Of a DNA stretch of 10,017 nucleotides, positions 1 to 5,310 are shown piece by piece; within the stretch, counting starts at the first letter, position 1; each line of letters begins with the position of its first letter. Below the pieces are notes generated by a model. It saw only the letters and a program-made list of their open reading frames with translations. It was not told the DNA's origin and made no database searches. Location of the stretch: assembly GCA_024277515.1 (NCBI GenBank), contig JAJRVB010000084.1, positions 1 through 10,017 of the forward strand. The letters are read 5' to 3'. The stretch is from Nitrospirota bacterium. GTDB taxonomy: Bacteria > Nitrospirota > Thermodesulfovibrionia > UBA6902. The position numbers and the translations under genes are program-made.

Positions 1-8
1 AAAATCAG

Positions 9-25
9 TGATGTAAATTACATCA
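9..25. promoter_or_regulatory. 17-nt dyad, possible operator
   Basis: TGATGTAA (9-16) and TTACATCA (18-25) are perfect inverted 8-bp arms around a single A. The size and symmetry suit a dimeric helix-turn-helix or Rrf2-type regulator; the ATGTAA/TTACAT core is loosely like sites of NO-responsive regulators, but I cannot assign one. It lies about 50-65 bp upstream of the possible starts of the first gene, so it could be its operator or belong to a gene left of the window. Confidence 0.35.
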
Positions 26-72
26 TAACACGAAAGAGGGGAGGCTCGGACTGATACTCTATTAGTCAAGAA

Positions 73-633
73 TTGCTATGTATAAACCGAATAAGAGGTA
101 TAATCAGACAAGATGCTGCATATCAAACAAGGAACGTATACGTTATAAAATTAATGAAGCAGGCAAGAAGGCATTACAAAGATATTCCCTTTTGGGAAAA
201 CAGGGCACGACAGAAATTATTAACTCATTTCAGATCACTGGTGAAGACATATTTTGCAAACAGCACTCTCAATATGGTATCCGGTGTTTATAATGAAAAA
301 CCGGAAGCCACGGACGCAAAGATAGCCATTAACCTGATCATAAAAAATGCTTACGCAATAATAAGTCACGCAGGGATAAAAACCTATACAGCCTCTACTC
401 CTTCAGTATCTGTCAGGGGACGCGGCAAAAATATGAATTTGATACTTAATATTTTTAATCTCGGCCGTAATGATATTGAACCTGATATTGCGATAGACTA
501 CATAGACCGGGCGATTGCTGTTTACAAATCCAACCGGGCATCTTCATTAGTACGGGTAATAAATCCCTTTTTCTGGCTGTCTGTTGCATTAAAATATCAA
601 AAGCAGCCGGTCACGGTTAAAAAAAACCAATAA
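73..633 (+). CDS. Hypothetical protein, start uncertain
   Basis: An open frame of 186 codons that I do not recognise. The C-terminal half (from about residue 65) looks most protein-like. It has an amphipathic stretch around 'IEPDIAIDYIDRAIAVY' followed by a hydrophobic/aromatic segment with the motif NPFFWL near residue 164, which could sit at a membrane surface. The first 60-65 codons are basic and less convincing. The frame opens with a TTG at 73 that has no good ribosome binding site; ATG at 154 and ATG at 274 are other in-frame starts, also without clear Shine-Dalgarno sequences. A second frame (78-293, opening with ATG) is free of stops over the same stretch, so an upstream frameshift or decay of the 5' end is possible. 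The gene ends 17 bp inside the 3' end of the convergent TauE-family gene. Neither signal peptide nor known domain was seen. Confidence 0.5.
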   Translation: MLCINRIRGIIRQDAAYQTRNVYVIKLMKQARRHYKDIPFWENRARQKLLTHFRSLVKTYFANSTLNMVSGVYNEKPEATDAKIAINLIIKNAYAIISHAGIKTYTASTPSVSVRGRGKNMNLILNIFNLGRNDIEPDIAIDYIDRAIAVYKSNRASSLVRVINPFFWLSVALKYQKQPVTVKKNQ

Positions 634-648
634 CATATTTACCGGCTG
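604..648 (-). terminator. Possible terminator at convergent gene ends
   Basis: CAGCCGGT (604-611) and ACCGGCTG (641-648) are perfect inverted 8-mers flanking the overlapping stop codons of the two convergent genes. Read on the minus strand the second arm is followed by CTTTTGATATTTT, a T-rich run, so it could terminate the TauE-gene transcript. The 29-nt loop is long for an intrinsic terminator, although it holds an A/T run that could form a small inner stem. No T-tract follows on the + strand. Confidence 0.3.
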
Positions 649-1558
649 TGAAGAGGATACAACCTGCCAGTATCCATTTAATTGTCCTGGCAGGGACAAA
701 TTTTTGCAGCCTTGCTCCGCAGTACATGCCTGCAAAACCGCCTGTTCCGAATAAGAAACCCAGGGTCCAGTCAGGCGCTACAGCCATGTCCGGATAAAAA
801 GGGGCTATGAGCTGATAGAACAACACACCCGCAACGGAAGTTACAAAGGTCCCCATTAAGGCCGCACCCGCCACAGTATACACCGGGAGCCTGAAAAAAC
901 TTACAAAGAAAGGAGCAATAATAGCGCCCCCTCCAATGCCGTAAATCCCTCCGATAATCCCGACAATAAAACTTAGGCTCATAATGCCAAAAACACTTAT
1001 ATCAAATTCCTCTCCATAAAATTCATAAACTATACGGGAGAGGGTGAATTTCTTTACGACCGTCTTTGGCAGCTGTTTTTCATGACCCTGCTTTGATTTA
1101 TACTGTTTGATCAGTTTTTGAAATTCTTCCTCTGCGGAAGGTTTGTTCCCCGCCCCGTTTTTCCTTCTCAATAAATCCTTCAGCAGCCTGCCCCCGATAT
1201 ACAGCAGGACCAATCCGGCAAACATTTTAAAGTTACGGGGATCAGGGAGATACTGAATACGCAGAACAGCCCCGATCAGGACCCCGGGCAGGGTTCCTGC
1301 AATAACGACCCATGTAAGCGGCCAGACCATGCGCCCTTCTTTAATATAACGGTATACCCCGCTTGGTATCGCTATTATATTGAACAGCTGGTTAGTGGCG
1401 CTTACTGAAGGGGTGTTAAAACCGAGTATGCTTACCTGGAACGGCAGTATCAGAAAGGCGCCTGATACACCTCCCATTGAGGTGAAGAAAGAAATTATAA
1501 AGGCAACTGCCGGAGGTATTAACGGGTGTACTTCAATGCCGGCAACCGGGAAATACAT
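617..1558 (-). CDS. TauE/SafE-family anion exporter
   Basis: A 313-residue polytopic inner-membrane protein of the TauE/SafE (DUF81) family, whose members export sulfite, sulfoacetate or other small organosulfur anions; the substrate here cannot be read from sequence. The internal duplication of the family is clear: a first half-repeat around residues 26-61 (TSMGGVSGAFLILPF, then NQLFNI) and a second around 203-237 (GGIYGIGGGAIIAPFF, then AALMGT). The halves are separated by a hydrophilic, lysine-rich insert of about 50 residues (131-183), probably cytoplasmic, which short family members lack. The ATG at 1558 is preceded by AAAGGA at good spacing. The gene follows the glycosyltransferase on the same strand after 34 bp, so the two may be co-transcribed, though no functional link is obvious. 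Its 3' end overlaps the convergent gene. Confidence 0.9.
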   Translation of the reverse strand: MYFPVAGIEVHPLIPPAVAFIISFFTSMGGVSGAFLILPFQVSILGFNTPSVSATNQLFNIIAIPSGVYRYIKEGRMVWPLTWVVIAGTLPGVLIGAVLRIQYLPDPRNFKMFAGLVLLYIGGRLLKDLLRRKNGAGNKPSAEEEFQKLIKQYKSKQGHEKQLPKTVVKKFTLSRIVYEFYGEEFDISVFGIMSLSFIVGIIGGIYGIGGGAIIAPFFVSFFRLPVYTVAGAALMGTFVTSVAGVLFYQLIAPFYPDMAVAPDWTLGFLFGTGGFAGMYCGARLQKFVPARTIKWILAGCILFTAGKYVIGFF

Positions 1559-1592
1559 TTGTTATGTCCTTTCTGTTTATTAATAGTATATG

Positions 1593-2690
1593 CTATCGGT
1601 GTTCGTCTTTAAGCCAGGATTCATATGCAGGGGCCAGCACATCCCATGAAAAAGCCCGGGTCAGTTGATCTGCCTCATTTTCTGAAAGGCGTTTCTTTGC
1701 TAAAACTGCTTTTTCCAGACGTTGTTCAAAGTCGCCGTCGCTGTACAGAAATTCTGCAGGAAACAGTTCGGGATATGAAAGCCGGTCGGGTAGCAGCGGA
1801 CGGCATCCCGCGCGGACAGCTTCCATAACGGAGATGCCGAAAAATTCATGCGATGCAGTGGATACTGTCAAATGGCCGTGCTTAAGCCACTTTGCATATT
1901 CCTCGCGGGATTCGGCATATCCAAAGTGGAGTATCCTGTGGGCGAGGCGCTTTTTTGCTTCTGTGAAAATGCGCGGATATTCCCTGAAGGATTCACCGAG
2001 GACTATGAGCCTGAAGTCTGTCCCTGAGCGGTCAAGCTCAAAGAGCGCGTGAAAGAAGAGTTCCGGATTTTTATCATGCTCCCACCTGTGGTTCCAGACA
2101 ATGACCGGCGCTTCTGCAGCGGCAGGTTCAGCTGCGGCATCAATGGCCGAAAAATCGATGCAGGGAGGGATTACCCTGGATTTCCGGCGTATGTTATCAC
2201 AGGGATTGTCCAGCTTCAGGTCGTATGATTTTTTCTGCAGTGTCTCGATCCCCTGCAGGAAGGATTCGAGATTGTACAGGGAATTAAATGCCAGTCCGTC
2301 CGATGCAAGGGCGGTGGTCATGTTTGTGAGCGCAAAATGAAAATCCCGCTCATCATTGACCTGGGCCGGGTAGACAAACTGGTTTTCATGAAAATAGGTG
2401 AGCAGGGGGACATCGCGCACCCATGCAGGCGCCATCCCGCGGAATGCGGCAACATCCACAAAAGTGGAGCAGAGAATCCTGTCGAATGTCCTGCCTGATT
2501 CATGCAGTTCAGCTGCATAAAAGGGGGCCGACATCCTCATCCGCCACTTCCATTTGCGTGCAGGAAGCGTCATGAATTCAAAGTGAAAGGGGAGCTGCCT
2601 CAGGCATGACAGAAAAGACCTGTGTGAACCGCCGTAATAAGGTTCCAGCACGAGGACCCGGAGGGGATCATGTTTTTCAGAAGCGGCCAT
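1593..2690 (-). CDS. DUF3524/GTDC1-family glycosyltransferase, tRNA-queuosine mannosyltransferase-like
   Basis: A 365-residue soluble GT-B-type glycosyltransferase. The N-terminal domain carries the signatures of the GTDC1/DUF3524 family: EPYYGGSHRSF (residues 16-26), ARKWKWRMR (44-52) and HENQFVYP (101-108). The C-terminal domain is GT4-like, with NHRWEHDKNP (200-209) at the sugar-nucleotide phosphate site and an E-x7-E motif (E282 and E290, in HEFFGISVMEA). The animal member, QTMAN, adds mannose from GDP-mannose to queuosine at the tRNA-Asp wobble position. That bacterial members do the same is inference: family membership is well supported, substrate is not. I chose the ATG at 2690; a TTG two codons upstream is also in frame but lies beside the TATAAT box. 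No Shine-Dalgarno sequence is visible. The gene lies 55 bp downstream of the yoeB-like toxin on the same strand. No queuosine-synthesis gene is in the window. Confidence 0.85.
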   Translation of the reverse strand: MAASEKHDPLRVLVLEPYYGGSHRSFLSCLRQLPFHFEFMTLPARKWKWRMRMSAPFYAAELHESGRTFDRILCSTFVDVAAFRGMAPAWVRDVPLLTYFHENQFVYPAQVNDERDFHFALTNMTTALASDGLAFNSLYNLESFLQGIETLQKKSYDLKLDNPCDNIRRKSRVIPPCIDFSAIDAAAEPAAAEAPVIVWNHRWEHDKNPELFFHALFELDRSGTDFRLIVLGESFREYPRIFTEAKKRLAHRILHFGYAESREEYAKWLKHGHLTVSTASHEFFGISVMEAVRAGCRPLLPDRLSYPELFPAEFLYSDGDFEQRLEKAVLAKKRLSENEADQLTRAFSWDVLAPAYESWLKDEHR

Positions 2691-2695
2691 CGGCA

Positions 2696-2724
2696 ATTAT
2701 AACATGTACCATATCGAGGTTGAA
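2696..2724 (-). promoter_or_regulatory. Candidate promoter of the glycosyltransferase gene
   Basis: On the minus strand a perfect TATAAT (2701-2696) lies 17 bp downstream of TTCAAC (2724-2719), a poor -35 box. The -10 box ends only 5 bp before the ATG at 2690, so transcription would begin at or next to the start codon. This agrees with the absence of a ribosome binding site and suggests a leaderless message. The -35 region is the centre of the palindrome at 2711-2733. Confidence 0.4.
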
Positions 2725-2733
2725 CCTCGATAT
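2711..2733. repeat. 23-nt palindrome, possible operator
   Basis: ATATCGAGGTT (2711-2721) and AACCTCGATAT (2723-2733) are perfect 11-bp inverted arms around one G. As RNA it would form a 9-bp stem with a 5-nt loop, but no T-tract follows on either strand, so it is a weak terminator candidate for the toxin gene. It lies between the toxin stop and the glycosyltransferase start, over the predicted -35 region, which suits a dimeric repressor site. Confidence 0.5.
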
Positions 2734-2745
2734 CCGGCAAAAAAC

Positions 2746-3000
2746 TTAATAGTGATACCTCAGCTGTGCAATGAACACTTGATCATCATGGATCTTATAA
2801 ACTATTCTGTGTTCATTTGTTATACGCCGTGACCAGTATCCTGATAAGCTATGTTTGAGCGGTTCAGGCTTTCCAATACCCTGATATTTATTCTTTTGAA
2901 TGTCTTTCATTAATACATTTATCCTCTTCAGCATTTTCTTATCAGTGCGCTGCCAGTAAACATAGTCTTCCCATGCATGTTCTGAAAAAATCAGTTTCAT
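2746..3000 (-). CDS. yoeB: YoeB-type mRNA interferase toxin
   Basis: An 84-residue RelE/ParE-superfamily toxin that closely follows E. coli YoeB in length and sequence: KLIFSE near the N-terminus, GKPEPLKH (43-50), SGYWSRRI (53-60) and the C-terminal RYHY. The catalytic set known for YoeB is intact: E46, R65, H83 and Y84. YoeB cleaves mRNA in the ribosomal A site. The gene overlaps the antitoxin by 4 bp (ATGA, 2997-3000), so translation is probably coupled; no independent strong Shine-Dalgarno sequence is present. It appears fully functional, with no truncation or frameshift. Confidence 0.95.
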   Translation of the reverse strand: MKLIFSEHAWEDYVYWQRTDKKMLKRINVLMKDIQKNKYQGIGKPEPLKHSLSGYWSRRITNEHRIVYKIHDDQVFIAQLRYHY

Positions 3001-3248
3001 TCAACCAGTTTCCGTTCTTTTCCATTGCCTTTTTCGAGTTCTTCGATTGATTCGAGGAGTCGTTTCGTGTTTTTGGGACTGTGGAGTAAATATGCTGTCT
3101 CATTTAATGCTTCGAAGTCCTCTAATGACATCATTACAACAGCATCATGTTTCTTCCGGGTAATGATAACGGGATCATGGTCATTGCAAACATCCTTCAT
3201 TGTCTTTGCCAGATTGCTCCGCACAGATGTATAAGTGAGTGCCTTCAT
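2997..3248 (-). CDS. yefM: YefM-type antitoxin (Phd/YefM family)
   Basis: An 83-residue antitoxin and DNA-binding autorepressor, first gene of the pair with the YoeB-like toxin. The N-terminal fold is typical: KALTYTSVRSNLAKTMKDVCNDHDPVIITRK, written here in two parts as KALTYTSVRSNLAKTM (2-17) and DHDPVIITRK (24-33). MSLEDFEAL (40-48) follows. The charged C-terminal tail (residues 60-83) is the region that wraps the toxin in characterised homologues. The ATG at 3248 has an excellent AAGGAGG 7 bp upstream. Expression is probably self-repressed through the TGTACA boxes just upstream. Confidence 0.93.
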   Translation of the reverse strand: MKALTYTSVRSNLAKTMKDVCNDHDPVIITRKKHDAVVMMSLEDFEALNETAYLLHSPKNTKRLLESIEELEKGNGKERKLVE

Positions 3249-3267
3249 TATAAATCCTCCTTAATAT

Positions 3268-3291
3268 TGTACATGTACATATTATTGTACA
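3268..3291. promoter_or_regulatory. YefM operator: three TGTACA boxes
   Basis: TGTACA occurs at 3268-3273, 3274-3279 and 3286-3291. The first two abut and form a 12-bp palindrome; the third is offset by 12 bp. TGTACA-core palindromes are the known YefM and YefM-YoeB binding sites in the E. coli operon. Here they cover the predicted -10 box and start site, fitting autorepression. Confidence 0.8.
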
Positions 3292-3309
3292 TATAAAGAA
3301 AGATGTCAA
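3281..3309 (-). promoter_or_regulatory. Sigma70-type promoter of yefM-yoeB
   Basis: On the minus strand a perfect TTGACA (3309-3304) is followed after 17 bp by AATAAT (3286-3281), a 5/6 match to the -10 consensus. Transcription would start near 3275, within the tandem TGTACA boxes and about 25 bp before the antitoxin ATG. Confidence 0.65.
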
Positions 3310-3447
3310 TTGTTTTGAGGGTCTCATGCAGACCTTTTTAAATGCCTTGGTGTTGACATGTCTGGAGAAACGTGGTATTTAGATAACAGTAGTTATTTCA
3401 TCGTTGGCAAGCATTCCGGGAATAAAAATTGTAGAAACAGAAGGAGC

Positions 3448-3762
3448 ATGATGGCACGAAGAGCAACGTGGCGGATACCAATACGATTAAAGGTGATACT
3501 GAAATCCGGGGGCAGGGTATGCCCCGGTGTTGCGCTGAATATTTCAGAAAACGGCATGTTTATCAACACTGATGACCCGGCATGCCCGGATAGTAATCAA
3601 TATGACATTTCGATACCCGTGGAAGACGGTACACTCCAGGTCCCGGCTAAGTTAGTCAGGCTTTCAAAAAACAACGGCGGTCACGAGGGGATAGGTGTTA
3701 AGCTTTTAAATCCATCCGAGAATTATCTGACCTTTGTTGAAAACCTCCTGTTTGTTCTGTAA
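3448..3762 (+). CDS. Single-domain PilZ protein, probable c-di-GMP receptor
   Basis: A PilZ-domain protein of about 104 residues. Both c-di-GMP signatures are present: RRATWR at residues 4-9 (the RxxxR box) and NISENG at 31-36 (the N/DxSxxG box). The beta-strand pattern ends in GIGVKLL and a C-terminal helix. Single-domain PilZ proteins act as adaptors for motility, polysaccharide or envelope outputs; the partner is unknown here. I start at the MM pair (3448 or 3451) because it directly precedes the RxxxR box, as is usual, and AGAAGGAG lies just upstream (tight for 3448, better for 3451). The same frame extends to an ATG at 3358, but that adds 30 residues unlike the family, has no ribosome binding site, and overlaps a TTGACA-like element at 3354. 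Confidence 0.85.
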   Translation: MMARRATWRIPIRLKVILKSGGRVCPGVALNISENGMFINTDDPACPDSNQYDISIPVEDGTLQVPAKLVRLSKNNGGHEGIGVKLLNPSENYLTFVENLLFVL

Positions 3763-3922
3763 ATCACTACTGCCTGTCACTCATATTTAAAATCTGCGTT
3801 AATCTGTGTAACTCAGCGGCTGACAGCTGTTCCCAGGTTAAGAATTAACCGGGAAATGTCGATGTGATTACGAAAGACTCAGAAAAAAACTGAATGCCTG
3901 GAAAGGCGGGCGGGAGATGAAC
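3763..3922. other. Gene-free spacer with small repeats
   Basis: This 160-bp spacer contains an imperfect tandem 10-mer, AATCTGCGTT then AATCTGTGTA (3791-3810), and a short hairpin, GGTTAA-GAA-TTAACC (3836-3850). Neither is followed by a T-tract, so no intrinsic terminator is evident after the PilZ gene. I see no convincing promoter, although one for the next gene may lie here. Confidence 0.45.
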
Positions 3923-4621
3923 ATGAAGAAACTATTTACACTGATTACTCTGATAACAATTTTATCGGCTGCAGCGTGGGACAAGGCTTACAGCGCGGGG
4001 CATGAATTCGGACAGAGGGTGGCCCTGATTGTAGCAAAAAAATCCCGGAGTTCGCTTGATGTCAATACAATAAATACATTGAGGAACCTGGACCGTGGAT
4101 ACGGCGCTGAAAAAGAGGCCGATAATGTTAAGGAACAAAAGAGTGCGGATGACTATTATACCCTCGGAGTTTCTCATGATGAGGCAGGCCGGTATGAAGA
4201 GGCGATAGAGGCGTATAAACGCGCCATACGGATGAAACCGGAATATGCGGATGCGCATTATAATCTTGCAGTGTCGTACCTGATGATGAACAACAGCATC
4301 AGTGCGCACGCAGAATACACGGCACTGAAAAATATTGATTCGCTTATGGCCGACAACCTGTACGAGCAGATGATCAGCCTTATGTCCTCAAGCAGTGACA
4401 ACCGATATATTATGCAGGTGGGTGCCTACAGAAATATGAAATATGCCGGCGAAATGATAGAGGCGCTGCGTTCGCAGTATATGTTTGCGTATATTAAGGA
4501 AGTGGGCGGACTGAACAAGGTCAGGATTCTCGGATTAAAGTCAAAAGAAGAGGCCGGGCGCATGATGGAGGAGATAAACCGCAGATTTCATGTCAAACCT
4601 CTTTTGTTTCCCGCACGTTAA
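3923..4621 (+). CDS. Exported TPR and SPOR-like protein
   Basis: A protein of 232 residues. It has a Sec-type signal peptide (MKKLFTLITLITILSAAA, with a likely cut after AYSA near residue 25). Next come a polar linker and two tetratricopeptide repeats, about residues 75-108 (ending in EAIEAYKRAIRMKPE) and 109-142 (ADAHYNLAVSYLM). The C-terminal region (161-226) has the look of a SPOR domain: YIMQVGAY, then a helix, then VRILGLKSKEEAGRMM. SPOR domains bind denuded septal peptidoglycan, and TPRs mediate protein contacts, so a periplasmic cell-wall or division-linked role is plausible but inferred. ATG 3923 is preferred because GGGAG lies 6 bp upstream; the ATG at 3917 directly abuts it. Probably a stand-alone gene; the bc operon begins 202 bp downstream. 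Confidence 0.8.
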   Translation: MKKLFTLITLITILSAAAWDKAYSAGHEFGQRVALIVAKKSRSSLDVNTINTLRNLDRGYGAEKEADNVKEQKSADDYYTLGVSHDEAGRYEEAIEAYKRAIRMKPEYADAHYNLAVSYLMMNNSISAHAEYTALKNIDSLMADNLYEQMISLMSSSSDNRYIMQVGAYRNMKYAGEMIEALRSQYMFAYIKEVGGLNKVRILGLKSKEEAGRMMEEINRRFHVKPLLFPAR

Positions 4622-4823
4622 CTCTCACGGGTTACGCCATCCCGCTATATCTTTTAAAATCCGTATGATAAAATATCCTCAGTCAGGATCCTTCCTGTGT
4701 CATGAGGATTACCCCGTATGATTTAATTTCTGACTGATGCATCAGGTGTGGCCTTTGCGCGGAGAAATGTCCTGTGGGTGCGGCAGGCATGAAAAGTTTT
4801 TCATCCAATGGAGGTGCTCGAAA
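4622..4823. promoter_or_regulatory. Leader region of the bc operon with several dyads
   Basis: This 202-bp gene-free stretch should hold the promoter of the cytochrome operon. Visible elements are ATCCTCA/TGAGGAT (4675-4681 and 4703-4709), a perfect 12-bp palindrome CTGATGCATCAG (4734-4745), and ATGAAAA/TTTTCAT around two bases (4789-4804), just before the Rieske ribosome binding site. A TATGAT (4664-4669) could be a -10 box but has no good -35 partner. No sigma54 consensus was seen. Confidence 0.4.
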
Positions 4824-5294
4824 ATGAGTAAGGGGGCGGGAGATAAAGATGGTGTATCAAGACGGGATTTCCTGGGTCTTGCATCGATCTGGGCCGCAGC
4901 ACTTTCACTCCTGACAGTCCTTGGCGGAATATTCAAAATGATGAAGGCCCCTGTTCATTATGAAGAATCAAGAAAATTCAGGATCGGCAGGCCGGATGAC
5001 TTTCCGGCAGGGACCGTAAAGAACCTCAGTGACAAAAACGTTTTTATTTTTAAAGACAATGAAGGAATCTATGCGATATCCAGTGTATGTACACATTTAG
5101 GCTGTATTGTTTCAGCGGTTGACCGGGGGTTTCAGTGTCCGTGCCATGGTTCAAAATTCAATAAACTCGGAAAAGTCATCAGCGGTCCCGCTCCGGGACC
5201 CCTGCCATGGCTTGAGGTAAGCAAGCATCTGGACGGCAGTCTTGTCGTTGATGCGGATAAAGAAGTAAAGATTGGAACAAAATTCAGGGTCTGA
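4824..5294 (+). CDS. Rieske iron-sulfur protein of a bc-type complex
   Basis: A 156-residue Rieske subunit. The N-terminus carries a twin-arginine motif (SRRDFLG, residues 12-18) followed by one hydrophobic segment (about 19-40), which in this family stays as the membrane anchor with the cluster domain in the periplasm. The [2Fe-2S] boxes are complete: CTHLGC (89-94) and CPCHGS (105-110). By homology C89, H91, C105 and H108 bind the cluster and C94-C107 form the disulfide. The GPAPGPL proline loop (121-127) follows. It accepts the first electron from quinol at the Qo site and passes it to the c-type haem subunit. The ATG at 4824 is chosen for GGAGGT 8 bp upstream; a 29-codon extension to 4737 is open but would put a polar, cysteine-rich stretch before the Tat signal. 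First gene of the operon. Confidence 0.95.
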   Translation: MSKGAGDKDGVSRRDFLGLASIWAAALSLLTVLGGIFKMMKAPVHYEESRKFRIGRPDDFPAGTVKNLSDKNVFIFKDNEGIYAISSVCTHLGCIVSAVDRGFQCPCHGSKFNKLGKVISGPAPGPLPWLEVSKHLDGSLVVDADKEVKIGTKFRV

Positions 5295-5310
5295 CCGGAA
5301 GGAGGTCTTA

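Noticed and set aside
133..144. Perfect 12-bp palindrome AACGTATACGTT
   Set aside because: It lies inside the possible coding frame of the first gene, with no promoter or second copy; one such 12-mer in 10 kb may be chance.
78..293. 71-codon ORF with ATG, overlapping the first gene
   Set aside because: No ribosome binding site and no recognisable domain; kept only as a possible sign of a frameshift, not listed as a gene.
2711..2733. Palindrome as an intrinsic terminator of yoeB
   Set aside because: No T-tract follows on either strand, and the position over a promoter-like element suits an operator better.
3358..3447. 30-residue N-terminal extension of the PilZ protein
   Set aside because: No ribosome binding site, no family likeness, and AGAAGGAG stands directly before the MM pair at 3448-3453.
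3962..4309. 115-codon open frame on the minus strand
   Set aside because: It lies opposite the signal-peptide and TPR region of the TPR-SPOR gene and shows no protein-like pattern of its own.
4737..4823. In-frame N-terminal extension of the Rieske protein, with several cysteines
   Set aside because: A strong GGAGGT lies 8 bp before the ATG at 4824, and the Tat motif is correctly near the N-terminus only with that start.
5272..5310. Longer cytochrome b starting with TTG inside the Rieske gene
   Set aside because: GGAGGT lies 5 bp before the GTG at 5311, and an overlap with the Rieske reading frame is not needed.
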